Origin: Margaritifera margaritifera
Taxonomy: Eukaryota; Mollusca; Bivalvia; Unionida; Margaritiferidae
DNA: 64,000 nucleotides
Assembly: GCA_029931535.1 (NCBI GenBank)
Contig: JAQPZY010001689.1
Location: forward strand, 2,198,501 to 2,262,500
Direction of reading: 5' to 3'
Below, in pieces: positions 34,835 to 46,150 of this stretch; position 1 is the first letter of the stretch; each line of letters starts with the position of its first letter. The notes beneath the pieces are model-generated. The model had not been told where the DNA came from, did not search any database, and saw only the letters and a program-made list of their open reading frames with translations. The translations under genes were made by a program, and so were the position numbers.

Positions 34835-35515
34835 GATCCTTCAACACAACAGACAAACTGCATGAGCTTAAGATTGCTGCGTTAGTTTTCCATCCCTTTA
34901 GTTGACGACTAGATGAATGGTAAATCTAACCTCTTTTGCTTGGAGATAAAGGTTATGTTTTATATGGACAGCATTTTGTCAAATGACTGGAATACAGTTT
35001 ATCAAGGCAACTTGGAGTTCATGGAAAATAATAACAGCATGATAGCTTTGTTCTAATTTGCCTCCTTTCACTGCGTTTTCGTAATGGGTGATTACTCTAG
35101 CCCTCTTAATTCTAAATACATTGACAAAGCCCTGTGTGTGCATGTAACCAAATCATGTAAATGTTCTAATAGATGTCTGATGGTCTGTAAATTATTGGAT
35201 GATATACGTTTAGACTAATAAGGCCACTGGCACACTTGGCTAATGGGAATGATGTTGCTGAAGGAGGTAAGTGTCGTGAGGAAAAATTCATACCAGCAAC
35301 GTACTCAGAAATGAAATGGTCTGAAAGGTGGCCAAAACGCAAGCAGCACATGCTGTTACAAAATACTCCAGATTCTTCACCTTTTGGAGTCTTGCGTCCA
35401 TGAATAAAGATCCCTTTATCATCTCCTTGCCATCGAAGTTGGGAGGGGATATAGCGTTGTGTTTGTTCCTTCGTGTTTGTTCGTTCGTATGTTAGTGTAT
35501 GTGTTCGTTAGTTCA
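34835..35515. other. unassigned DNA
   Basis: Nothing recognised except a short 'ttcgtt' rich patch near 35465-35520. Confidence 0.35.
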
Positions 35516-35519
35516 TTGC

Positions 35520-36480
35520 ACGTTTGTTCATTACACTCTCAAGATCTTAAACGATATTTCACCTACACTCATGAAAATTAGTATGTGGATGCATATTGCA
35601 GAAAATAACTCAACCATATCAAAATTAGGTCACTATGATATATTTTTCATCCTTGAGTGACTCTTGTATTTTTATGAACTTCACAGAGGTTTGATGTCCG
35701 AATATGGACACTATCCGTATAAACATTTAGTTCCTATTGGCCCTTGTTTTATTGTGTTTTTCCAGACTGATGTTTAACTGTTCGTTTGTTACACCCTCAA
35801 TATCTTGAACCATATTTCACTCTCATTCATAAAAATTAGTTTGTGGATACATAGTAAAGACAGTAACTCACCCATACCAAAAATAAATCACTGTGTCATT
35901 TTTCACCATTGAAAGACGTTTGTATTTTTAGATGTTCGTTACACCTTCAATATCTTGGTCCCTGTTTCACCTATGCTCATGAAAATTGGTATGTGGACGC
36001 ATCACGAGGAAGGTATTTCAACCATTCCAAATTTAGGTCACTGTGATATTTTTTGCGCTTGAGTGACTTTAATATTTTTTGCCCTTCGTTCCGTACACTC
36101 TAATATCTTGAATCCTTTGTCACTTAAACCGATGAAAATTGGTATGCTAATGCACGTCAAGGAGAATAACTCAGCCATGCCAAAACTGTGCAGCTGTGAC
36201 CGATATTTCACGCTTGAGGGGCTTTTGTATTTTCAGCTATTCGTTCTTCAAACCCTCAATATCATACACCTCATTTTACCAACACTCATCAAAATTGTAT
36301 GTAGATGCATAACAAGAAGAGTAACACAACCGTACCAAAACTAGGTCACTGTAACCTATTTTTGTCCTTTAATTGCTTTTCTATTTCAGATGTTCGGTCG
36401 TTACACCCTCAATATTTTTGGACCTCATTTCGTCTACACTTATGGAAATTGATATGCGGATGCATCTCCAGGCGAGTAAT
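35520..36480. repeat. ~155-bp diverged satellite-like array, ~6 monomers
   Basis: The block 'acaccctcaatatcttg' recurs at about 35532, 35789, 35939, 36092, 36250 and 36400, mostly 150-158 bp apart. Each monomer continues with 'ctcatgaaaattggtatgtg', a 'gatgcat' step, and a 'ccaaaattaggtcactgtga' block. Monomers differ from each other by roughly a quarter of positions, so the array is old. A related array lies at 41510-42270. Confidence 0.85.
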
Positions 36481-36489
36481 TCTAACCAC

Positions 36490-36785
<296 letters not shown>

Positions 36786-36789
36786 CTTT

Positions 36790-37190
36790 TAGTATTTTTT
36801 TTTCTTTACTACCATCATCTTACGTTAAGTGTACGAAATAAATAAATAGATATATATAACAATGATTTTCATCGTCAATTTGCTGCACTATGCAATGTAA
36901 GTAAAAAAACAAAAGAGAAAACAAATGCTTGCAATTTTTTATAACAGATTATCTATGTACAATTACTTTTATTTGATTTTATAAAAAAAATTAAATGTAT
37001 TGCAAAATAATATTTTTTGTTTAAATGAACTTTCATTAATTGTGTGAACTTTATTCTGGAAATGATGATGTCGATTTATCCAAAAGAACTATCTAGCTAT
37101 CAGTCTTTCAGTTTGTCTGTTTGTTATTTTTTACACGCTGAAATATTGAATACGGCCGCAGCATCAAACAGTTAAAAGTCAGCGTATAAT
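36790..37190. other. unassigned AT-rich DNA
   Basis: Nothing recognised. Confidence 0.35.
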
Positions 37191-37192
37191 TT

Positions 37193-37890
37193 GATCGGTT
37201 ACGAAACGGCCCGGTACTGTTTCAGGACCTGGTAAGATCGCGAAACGGCGCAGAAACTTTTCAGGACCAGGTGAAATAAGGGGAAAATTACTCGGTAACT
37301 TACGAAAGTACCTGTGGTCATGTAATAATAATAATAATAATAATAATTATAATAATAATGACTTAATAGAGCGCTTATTCTTTTAAAAAGCTCTAAGCGC
37401 TTTACAACATAACGTTAACACATAAAGGCATAAAAAAAAGTTTGCATACAGACAACATATACAAACATGAAAATATCTCACAAACAATATCAAAGACAAA
37501 TGAATTATTACACACAAAACAACATGAAACATGAATTTGCAATACAGTTTCAATCTTACACTAATGGTCAATGGTAAATGACAAATTTATTCTTGCTGAT
37601 GGAAAAGAGCACTCTTGAATGTGAAATGTAGCGAAATGACACTGTGCCATTTCATGACCAGGCAGAGGTTGCGAAACGTCCCGGTACTGCTTCAGGACCT
37701 GGTAAGATCGCGAAACGGCGCAGAAACTTTTCAGGACCAGGTGAAATAAAGGGAAAATTACTCGGTAACTTACGAAAATACCTGTGGTCATGTAGCGAAA
37801 TGACACTGTGCCATTTCATGACCAGGCAGAGGTTACGAAACGTCCCGGTGCCGCTTCAGGACCAGGTAAGGGTCGCCGTTTCACGACCAG
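37193..37890. repeat. ~168-bp GC-richer tandem repeat split by an insertion
   Basis: Unit parts 'gaaacggcccggtactgttt', 'caggacctggtaagatcgcg' and 'cttttcaggaccaggtgaa' occur at 37196-37321 and 37670-37795, with a partial third copy to about 37890. The first copy is cut after 'gtggtcatgta' by a ~305-bp insertion (37322-37627). Confidence 0.85.
37322..37627. mobile_element. insertion within the GAAACG repeat
   Basis: Starts with (ATA)n and carries 'gagcgcttattc' and 'ctctaagcgctttacaac', motifs seen in dispersed repeats of many marine animals. It interrupts an otherwise continuous tandem repeat; the flanks read 'catgta' on both sides, a possible 6-bp duplication. Element class unknown. Confidence 0.5.
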
Positions 37891-37959
37891 TATCAGCTCG
37901 TGAATGCGCTCGCTGCTGTTTGGAAATGGCGTTGGGTGCGAATAGGCCCAAACATTAAA

Positions 37960-39165
37960 GCCATATTGAAATCATTTAAAGCAATATATTTAGTCTCAAA
38001 GATGGTAATTAAAGTTGAATCCAACTGTTTCAAGTTGTTACATGTTCCGGAAAGAAATACCTTTTTAGAAACGCATGACAAAGTACTAGAAATTCTTGGC
38101 ACACAAAAGCCATTGCTTTTTGTAAATTTCATCCAACAATAACACATTTCTCAAGAGTTCTTCAAAGAATCCACGCCTGACAAAATGCCATCACAAGTTA
38201 TCGGCTCATTTCTCTGTTGGAATACATTTGCGGCAGTTGCTATGTTAACACAAAACACTTATATGTAACTTAAGCAAGCACAGGCTCCCACATCTGAATT
38301 CATCATTCATTTATTCATTTTCTCTTAACCAGCAACCAAGTTATAATGAGTCACAGATTCTATCTAATTCATTTATCTTTATGCAAGCATTTGTTTTTAA
38401 ATCCAAAAGTAATCCGATTTTTTTAGCCCCCTCCCCAATTCCAAATATCAGATGAGGTTTTCAATTCGTCACGGAGATCTAACCAATCGGAAATCAGATT
38501 TTTCATCTGAATAAGATTGAATGAAAATTTTTAAACATTTGCAGTTGCAGAAGCCACACTGCGAGTATATATAGATTCAAGCATCCATAGATCCAGGCTT
38601 GCAGCCAATCAGCCTGATGAATGACTGGAAAATTGTAACGAAAACCATCACTAACTAATAAATACTATAAGCATATTGGCAACTAATAGTCTCTTGACAT
38701 GAAAACTATTTTAATGTGTGTCCCTACTTTCCACTAGCAGCAGCCCAGGGAACTACTTTTGTTGATTGTTTCTCTACAAAAATATTTGCTGTTTGAAAAA
38801 AGCGCCCACATATTTGGCAGCTGACCCAAAGGTGTATAACATTATGACAACCAAACCAGACCTCACAGTCACGAAACTGTCTGCGAACGAAGTTTCAGTT
38901 TAGACCCTAAACTCTAGAACTAAAAACAAAATCCTAATTAGAGTCATTAGCACTGAAATTTGGTATGTATGTAATAATTCCAACAATGAGATACAACCGT
39001 AATTGTCATGGTTCTAACTTCACTTAGAGCAAAGTTTTAGAAGATATATTTTTTAAGGTTTAAGCAAGACTTAATACTTTTGCTCATACAGTTTTGAGAC
39101 TACTGGGCCAGTTGTTTGTTTTGTTTTTGTTGGTTTTAATAGCAGTTTTTACACATTATTGGCTA
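37960..39165. other. unassigned DNA
   Basis: No gene or repeat recognised. Confidence 0.35.
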
Positions 39166-39170
39166 TATCA

Positions 39171-39306
39171 TGCTAAGGCAATGGGAGTTAAGTGCCTTTC
39201 CAAAGGACAAACCGAAGCAGCCGACCCGGGCTGGCCTGCGCGGGCATAAAACCTTTGACCCTTGGATTACGAATCTGACGCTCTCGCAACTGAGCTACCG
39301 CTTCTC
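39171..39306 (-). mobile_element. tRNA-derived SINE, family A (eroded)
   Basis: Shares 'gggagttaagtgcctttcc' and 'gcagccgacccgggctggcc' with the copy at 32658-32816, and the tRNA-like 'aactgagctaccgc' at the head. The tail is lost and B-box bases are changed. Confidence 0.7.
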
Positions 39307-39523
39307 CCCTTGCTGAATATTGCCAAATAGTCTCAGCATTGCGACCAACAAAGAACTAAAATTCAATCTAGCGCCAAGTTGTTTTATTTATTTATTTATT
39401 TTCATTTAAGCGAAGAAGTGAAGAGCCGTTTTCATTTTCAGGTTAAAAATATCATAAGTATTTCAACACTATAGTTGAGATCGCCATTATAACAAATTGC
39501 CTCACACTTTACGATGTTCAAAA

Positions 39524-39856
39524 TACCTTCCAATTACAATTCCAATTACAACATAAATTACAATTACAACATAAATTACAATTCCAATTCCAATTACAAC
39601 ATAAATTCCAATTACAATTCCAATTACAACATAAATTACAATTACAAGATAAATTCCAATTACAACATAAATTCCAATTACAACATAAATTACAATTACA
39701 ACATAAATTACAATTACAATTCCAATTATAACATAAATTACAATTACAACATAAATTACAATTACAACATAAATTACAATTACAACATAAATTCCAATTA
39801 CAATACCAATTACAACATAAATTCCAATTCCAACATAAATTCCAATTACAACATAA
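39524..39856. repeat. 6/12/18-bp AT-rich minisatellite
   Basis: Interleaved 'aattacaacataaattcc' and 'aattacaattcc' modules in irregular order. Asn-Tyr repeat frames here are artefacts. Confidence 0.95.
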
Positions 39857-39859
39857 ATT

Positions 39860-40600
39860 TGCAACAACTATCTTTTAAGTCCAAATAACTTCCTTAGAAT
39901 AAAATATGGCGTAACTTGATGAATGAAGAATCACAAGCACTCTCTGGGTTCTTAATCATAGCTATAACACTTCATAATCAATGACTGAGTCAGTGCTAAT
40001 GATTATCCTAACATACAATTTCCCTTTCAAATACTAGTATATCTTTCATCGCATGCTGCAGAATAATTGTTAGAGTTTCGCGTTGGAGGGCCACAGAGCA
40101 ACCTTTTTGTTACAGTTGGTTAGTATGTGCTGTTTATATTCTTAAAGTAAACAGGACATCGTTATTGAACTGTCTCTCTCATCTTCATAGAAGAACCTTG
40201 ACTGTCATAGGAGATTGGTGTACCCGGTATGTAATGCGATAAGTGTACTCGACAAGAATAGCCTTATCAGATTCCCCAGAGTTGTGAACAGTTGGAATCA
40301 GTTTTGTGTTTCTCGCTGAATGGGAATGTGGTGAGCAGATCGGCATTTAGTTCTCTGAGGCGTTTGGCTAGCTTTGAGAAGAAAAAAATACGGGTACTCG
40401 GTAAGAAAACCGGTGTGAGAGTGATGTCGTCATATTTGTATCGCATTCGGAACCACCTCGGCTATTTCTGCGAGACTAAAATATACCTAGGATGTATGTC
40501 GGCGCAGTAATTTACAGAAAAATCATACATTTTGTTCGCCGGAAATAGCTCCACAAAAAAAGAAACCATAATCTATTCGGACTACCTTGTCTATTTCTGC
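39860..40600. other. unassigned DNA
   Basis: A plus-strand open frame of 72 codons (40292-40510) has no recognised domain. No other feature. Confidence 0.3.
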
Positions 40601-40610
40601 AATTGGATTG

Positions 40611-40690
40611 AATGTAGGATTGACCGAAATGTTACGAATGAAAAAAATAGTTTCTTCATTCGTAACTTCTTAGTCAATCCTTGTTTCGTA
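40611..40690. repeat. long imperfect hairpin
   Basis: Inner arms GTTACGAATGAA and TTCATTCGTAAC pair perfectly around a short AT-rich loop. Outer arms AGGATTGAC and GTCAATCCT pair after a small bulge. It could be the core of a palindromic MITE. Confidence 0.75.
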
Positions 40691-40759
40691 AATAGTCAAA
40701 GTGGTCCAAACGGGAACTATCGACATACATTCGAGGTATGATCCGTAGAACTGACCTCG

Positions 40760-41505
40760 AAGTTGCGAATGATTTTATCGTAATGCAGTTTCAAACTAAT
40801 AGATCAGTATTTGGATTGAACGAAGAACATACACAAGTTAAGACGTAACTTCATGCCTCCTGAAATACACACGCTAACCATGTCTACCTAGTGCTACACA
40901 GCTGACCTTCAAAACAAAGTAATCTTGTCATTATGTGACCATTTGTTTGGATACTATAGATGTACACAGTAGACTTTCGTCGCACAATTTACCGTATATC
41001 CCAGTATATAAAAATACCTCTTGGAAAACCGATGTTTCACGCTCATCTGGTATTTCATAGTCGTCTTTATATTAGAAGATGGAATGAGTTTAATATAAAT
41101 TAATTTCACCTAATTTTGTCAAGATCTAGAAAATATTGTCCATGAAATCTAAAAGTATGTGTTATTGTTACGTGTTTACAATGGAACATATGCTCGAATA
41201 CTCCCCGTTAACGTATCATTTTCTTTTTCTTCATTGGCAAACCAAAGACTTTGTCAGTATAAATTCACGACCACATCCTTTTTAATAGGACACTTGTCAG
41301 CATAACTTTACCCAAAATTAATGGATACACAGCACACTTTTGCTATGAAACGTCATAATGAATAGCTACATGAACCTTAAAAATTGTGTATTTTGAACTA
41401 AAACATGAAATAAAAACCATATAAATAAAACTGAATTAAAAGCAGTCAGCTTCGTACAGAAAGCATCTAAGATGTGTTGGTTAACAGTATCGTTCCCGCA
41501 CATTT
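40760..41505. other. unassigned DNA
   Basis: Nothing recognised. Confidence 0.35.
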
Positions 41506-41509
41506 TTTT

Positions 41510-41719
41510 AAAAAATCTCGTTTTGCTCAGTTTCTCTGATATTGTTGTATGTACAGTCACGAAAGCTGATGTACTTGTTATTATTGAAGTTGCTTTGTAT
41601 ACCCAACACAGACGAAAGTGAGTCACATTGACCTTATATTTCACGCTTCAGTGAATAGTTTTAAGTCTTGCATTTAACTTATTTTCTCAGACTTTGTGTA
41701 TAGTCCTGAAACTTGCTGG

Positions 41720-41789
<70 letters not shown>

Positions 41790-42270
41790 TTATGGATGTT
41801 ACCTATTATAAGTCAAAGTAGGTCACAGTTACGTACTGTTTACGCTCCAGTTTTGCAGTTACCTCTGTTTCTTTGATTCTGTTGTATTTAAAATCATGAA
41901 ACTTAATGGTACATTCACCTTGGAGGATACTACAAATTATCGCCAAAAGTAGGTCACAGAGACCTACTTTCCAGGTTCAAGTGATGACAGACATTTTGTA
42001 TATAGAGTCATAAAATTATATGGAGTGTTCCACATTTGAAATCACCACAGGCAGACGGTGCATGTACTTTTAATGCTCCATTTAATATTTTCATTTTTTT
42101 TCATTTACATGTAGCTCCGTTTCTTAGACAACGTTATTTGTATGGTCATGAAGCTTGATTGTGTTGATTCAACTTTGTCACTAATTATGTTAGCACACAC
42201 GAAAATTAAATTATGGTTGTAACGACCTAATTGTTTTGCTAAAGTGGTCATGTTAAGTTTTGAATCATGT
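41510..42270. repeat. second diverged satellite-like array with AGGTCA motifs
   Basis: Recurring 'tgtatttatagtcatgaaac' type blocks at about 41540, 41695, 41885, 41997 and 42138, each followed in complete monomers by a 'caaaagtaggtcacag' block. The monomers resemble those at 35520-36480. A TA microsatellite (41720-41787) has grown inside one monomer. Confidence 0.75.
41720..41787. repeat. (TA)n microsatellite
   Basis: About 34 TA units inside the second satellite-like array. Confidence 0.95.
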
Positions 42271-42424
42271 ACCAGCAAAGCAGATGAAATATAGTATTCT
42301 ACAGAATTTCATTTTGGTTCATTTTTAGCACAGATCTTCAAAGGTTTATGAATTAAGGGTGCGAAAGAAGAAAAATATCTTTAATTTGGATCGATTTCGT
42401 GCATGGGAAACACCGTAGCAACAC

Positions 42425-42565
42425 TGTTTTATAGAATTTACCTCACGTCCTCTGTCTACGCTTTTCTATAGCACCTAACCTATTGTTTACATGTACAATC
42501 TTGTGATTGTAAACTCATCATCATCAGTATGTCAATATATTGGGACAGTTGTATGACAGAATGTC
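42425..42565 (+). repeat. direct repeat, left copy (possible Penelope pseudo-LTR)
   Basis: About 135 bp almost identical to 42961-43092 ('gaatttacctcacgtc', 'tctacgcttttctatagcac', 'gtatgtcaatatattggg'). Confidence 0.8.
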
Positions 42566-42960
42566 AACCCTTACCAAGTTGCATGTGTACTTCACAAAAA
42601 AAAAAAAAAAGAAAAAAAAAGACTTTGCTGTAGATAAAAGGATTCCTACTTCGCTCAGATGACGCAACAGAAGATCCAAACTTTCCAAAATGTATGCTGC
42701 AGTGTGGTTTATTAGAGACTTTCACATCTAGCAATACCCAATCATTTTTGGCCTAATATATTTATATGTGTTATCTTCAAAGAATCCCATCTTTGTTTTT
42801 ATAATCACATTAAATCTTCTCGGGCTGACCAAAATATTGTGTACGAGAAAGCTCATGGAATTTACTCGGTAAATTCTGCTAAAGATATTTTTGTAAAAAA
42901 GAAAAAATATACGGCACTATTCTGTTAATTGTTTGCCATTGGTTTGACGTCAACACATGA

Positions 42961-43092
42961 ACCAAAGAATTTACCTCACGTCGTCTGTCTACGCTTTTCT
43001 ATAGCACCTAACCTATTGTTTACATGTACAACCTTGTGATTGCAAACTCATCATCAGTATGTCAATATATTGGGACAGTTATATGACAGAAT
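42961..43092 (+). repeat. direct repeat, right copy (possible Penelope pseudo-LTR)
   Basis: Second copy of 42425-42565, directly upstream of the Penelope-like coding remnant. Penelope-like elements carry pseudo-LTR direct repeats, so the arrangement is suggestive. Confidence 0.8.
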
Positions 43093-43126
43093 GTGTGTGT
43101 GTGTGTGTGTGTGCGCGCGCGCGCGT
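43092..43126. repeat. (TG)n(CG)n alternating tract
   Basis: About 11 TG units then about 6 CG units of strictly alternating purine-pyrimidine. Confidence 0.9.
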
Positions 43127-43129
43127 TCG

Positions 43130-43960
43130 TACCAACGCATATGCTCTAATCCTGCTACCTTTGAAAAGAGACTCGCAGAGCTCAAGGGAAACCTTAGAAG
43201 GATACAGAATGAGCCACATTGAGGAGACTATTAACAAAACTACACTCCTCGACAGAAGAGCTCTCATGAAATATAACCCCATAAAAACCCAACAAACCAA
43301 CAAGTGTGTCCCCTTCGTGGTAAATTTCTACCCCGATGTCCCAAACCTACAATAGATAATTCGGAAGCATTGGCACCATATTGAATCGTTCGAACGTCAG
43401 AAGGGTATATTTACAGACAATTCTATGGTTACGTACCCTAGATCTAAAAATCTCAAGGACCATCTAGTACGTGCCGAGATAACTTCAAACAAGACCACAG
43501 ATTCAGTCACATACCGCTGCAAAGACAAGCGTTGCCTAATTTTGCAAACATATGTCCGTGACCGAATCTTTCAGAAGTTCGACAACAGGAGTTAGCTACA
43601 CGATCAATCAGAAGCTAGGGTGTCGGGCCAAGAATGCGATCTATCTTCTGACATGCAAGATCTGTTCCATTCAATATGTTGGTGAAACCATTGATTTCAG
43701 AAAGCGAATGAATAATCACAAAGCCACATTCGCAAAAAAATCAACGCGAAAGTCGCCAAGCACTACAACTCGACTGGAAATTCAGCTGAGTCCCTCTAGA
43801 TGCTACCTGGGGTGAACCGACATAGAACGTACACGTAAGGAACGATACTGGATAATACAACTGAAAACTCACGGGGATTTCGGACTAAATACAAAAAAAA
43901 ATAACCTTCCCGTTGCAGTTTTAGCAAATTTACAGCCAGGCATCAGTTTTTCACCCATAC
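43130..43960 (+). pseudogene. Penelope-like element, 3' end of ORF
   Basis: Plus-strand frames read in order SNPATFEKRLAELKGNL, then RRALMKYNPIKTQQ, VPFVVNFYPDVPNL, IIRKHWHHIE, SKNLKDHLVRAEI, and a Cys-containing YRCKDKRCLI block. Next comes the GIY-YIG endonuclease: YTINQKLGCRAKNAIYLLTC, IQYVGET (about 43670-43690), FRKRMNNHK, and finally RTRKERYWIIQLKTHGDFGL with its conserved Glu. Four or more frameshifts separate the blocks. The RT core lies upstream and is missing, so the copy is 5'-truncated. Confidence 0.8.
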
Positions 43961-44028
43961 GCAAGTTTTGCATTAATACTTACCCAGATAATGACATGTA
44001 TTATTGTTTTATTATTTTATTGTCATTA

Positions 44029-44031
<3 letters not shown>

Positions 44032-44083
<52 letters not shown>
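44032..44083. repeat. (TTA)n microsatellite
   Basis: About 17 TTA units. Confidence 0.95.
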
Positions 44084-44084
<1 letters not shown>

Positions 44085-44099
44085 GTTCTTGTCCATTAT

Positions 44100-44500
44100 C
44101 CCGCTGCACAATTCTCTTGACATCGTTCCTTTCGAACCTCCATGCATATCTCTACCGGGATATAATTTCTTTTGCAAATCTTGTAGATGGCGTTGATATT
44201 TCGTCATGCTGTGTTTCCGTCCTTTGTTCACAACCTGGAATTAGGTCAAAAATGTTGGTACTCTATATGATAGACAGAATAACCCGCCCGTTTATTATTA
44301 TTAGTGTTACACAACATTTTATTAGTATATCTCTTGTTGTAAATTAACCCTGGCTATTCTAACATGTAGGAGTTCAGCATTTTTCTTAGATTTTGTGTTT
44401 AGTGTCTGTCTTGTATATGTAAGCTGTTTATTCCCCTCACAAAGAGCTTGTTTATCTCGAAACGTTGGGAAACCATTTTGAATTTGCGCCGTTATAAATT
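44100..44500 (+). mobile_element. probable 3' UTR of the Penelope-like element
   Basis: Non-coding. It contains 'agagcttgtttatctc' followed by 'gaaacgttggg' at about 44446-44471, resembling the conserved 'CGAAACGTTG' tail of many Penelope-like elements. The position downstream of the ORF is right, though a microsatellite lies between. Confidence 0.45.
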
Positions 44501-44514
44501 TTTGTGTCAATATA

Positions 44515-44552
<38 letters not shown>
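44515..44552. repeat. (TG)n(GA)n microsatellite
   Basis: About nine TG units followed by ten GA units. Confidence 0.95.
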
Positions 44553-44554
<2 letters not shown>

Positions 44555-44787
44555 TCAACGGACACGTGTTCATATTTTCTCTTTCTCTTACTATGTTAAT
44601 ACTAATCCTACAAAATATGTGCTTAAATCTATGTGGGCATAACAGAGTCCTCCTTAGTTCTGACTAATTTACCATTTACCTTTACTCGGCCGTGTCCTAG
44701 CATCCCAGTAGGATACGGCCGAGTAAGGTTAACTAGTAAAACTGCGTGGCACTGGTTTTTTCACTTACTTCTGCTGGAATGTGAGTT

Positions 44788-45042
44788 TGCTTGTGGTCTT
44801 GTGGGTTTAATGCCGTTTTTCAGAACATGAGAGATTATACATGGTGTCCAGTATATCTGGTGGAGGAAGAACCCGAGAAGAACCAACGACCCACGGGAAG
44901 CTACTCGCAAGCTTTCTCACATACCCACGTTGGATTAGCCCTAGACTCGGACCCACGCGGACAGAGGTGAGATGTCAGTGATCTGTAAAGGCAAGCGCCT
45001 TAGACCATTCGGCCACACGCTCCCCCCCCCCCTCACCCCCCC
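44788..45042 (-). mobile_element. tRNA-derived SINE, family B
   Basis: On the minus strand the head reads 'gtggccgaatggtctaaggc' (A box, like a tRNA-Leu type) with a B-box-like 'gggtccgagtct'. The body carries 'cccgtgggtcgttggttc' and the 3' tail reads 'ctgaaaaacggcattaaacc'. A 12-bp target duplication ggaatgtgagtt flanks it exactly (44776-44787 and 45043-45054). A C-rich tract sits at the 5' end. Confidence 0.9.
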
Positions 45043-45070
45043 GGAATGTGAGTTCCTATATTGCAGAAGC

Positions 45071-45271
45071 TACAGCAATACTCGCATATAAATCGAGTCC
45101 AACTACAAACAACATAGACTCTTTGCCGGCAGATCAGGATCTGTGTTCTTTGTTTAACTGATTACTCCTAATAAACTGCATAGACCTAAATCTGCCGGCG
45201 CATTATGCGATGGCAGATCTGGATTTATGCAATTTGCAGTTGGACTCAACTTATAAGCGACTATAGACGGC
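45071..45271. mobile_element. nested-palindrome MITE, copy 1
   Basis: TIR-like ends (ctcgcatataaatcgagtcc and the reverse of ttggactcaacttataagcg). Inside are two hairpin-forming blocks: 'aacatagactctttgccggc' with 'gatcaggatctgtgtt', and 'aaactgcatagacctaaatc' with 'ggatttatgcaatttgc'. First hairpin eroded. Confidence 0.8.
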
Positions 45272-45358
45272 ACATGGAACTCTCACCCATTACAGTCTAA
45301 CACCAGCTGAATATTGATATTGGGTTCTGAAAATTAACACGTCTTAAAGATCGCAAGT

Positions 45359-45527
45359 TTATTTTTCATATTGATCCTATTGGTTTTCTATATTATTTTT
45401 CATATTGATCCTATTGGTTTTCTATATTATTTTTCATATTGATCCTATTGGTTTTCTATATTATTTTTCATATTGATCCTATAGGTTTTCTATATTATTT
45501 TTCATATTGATCCTATTGATTTCCTAC
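45359..45527. repeat. 34-bp minisatellite, 5 copies
   Basis: Copies of 'tttttcatattgatcctatt' plus 'ggttttctatatta'. Confidence 0.95.
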
Positions 45528-45974
45528 ATTATTGATTTATGATCCAATATATCATCTTCTTAACTAGAAAATATATGAAATTGATGTATTGTCAATGAAT
45601 TCTTACAAGTATTTTATTCACAAGTGATAATTATGTGGATAGAAGATTGATTAAATCAGTTTTAGCCCAGAGTGTGTAATTCAAAAGGTTTGATAAATAT
45701 AATTGATTATTTTCATAACGCTACGATAGAGGATGAATTGTAGATTTCAAGATTAAAAAGTCCATTTCAAGCTGACTAATTTTTTTTTAAATTAACAAAA
45801 ATTCTCATTTCAAATTTTTCAGATTCGACCGTGTCTCAAATTTGATCAACATAAATTGATCAAAGAACCTCAGCATTGGTGCAAGGTACACTTGATTACT
45901 GTAAACACACTCTTGAGATTTCAAGAGGAAATATATTGTACTAAGAAGCAAGATGCGCCCCCTACATGTCGTAC

Positions 45975-46150
45975 GAGATGACTAATGGAGTCAACCTTTG
46001 TGTCCTGAGATACCTCCCATGATGATATTCCAGGTGAGAAAGTTTTGGACTTTTTAAAAGATTGTGGTTTATATGAAAATTCTGATCATGTATTTCAAGG
46101 ATTTTAAGCTTTTTGCTTTTATCTTTGTTTTGTATGCCTTTTTCAGATAT
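45975..46150. repeat. dispersed repeat related to 54440-54590
   Basis: Shares 'atgatgatattccaggtgag' type sequence, then 'ttggactttttaaaag', 'aaggattttaagc' and 'cttttatctttgttttg', in the same order as at 54440-54590. Class unknown. Confidence 0.55.

Noticed and set aside
38605..38660. Hammerhead core (CTGATGA ... GAAA)
   Set aside because: The sequence between the two core motifs cannot form stem II and no partner for stem I or III is visible.
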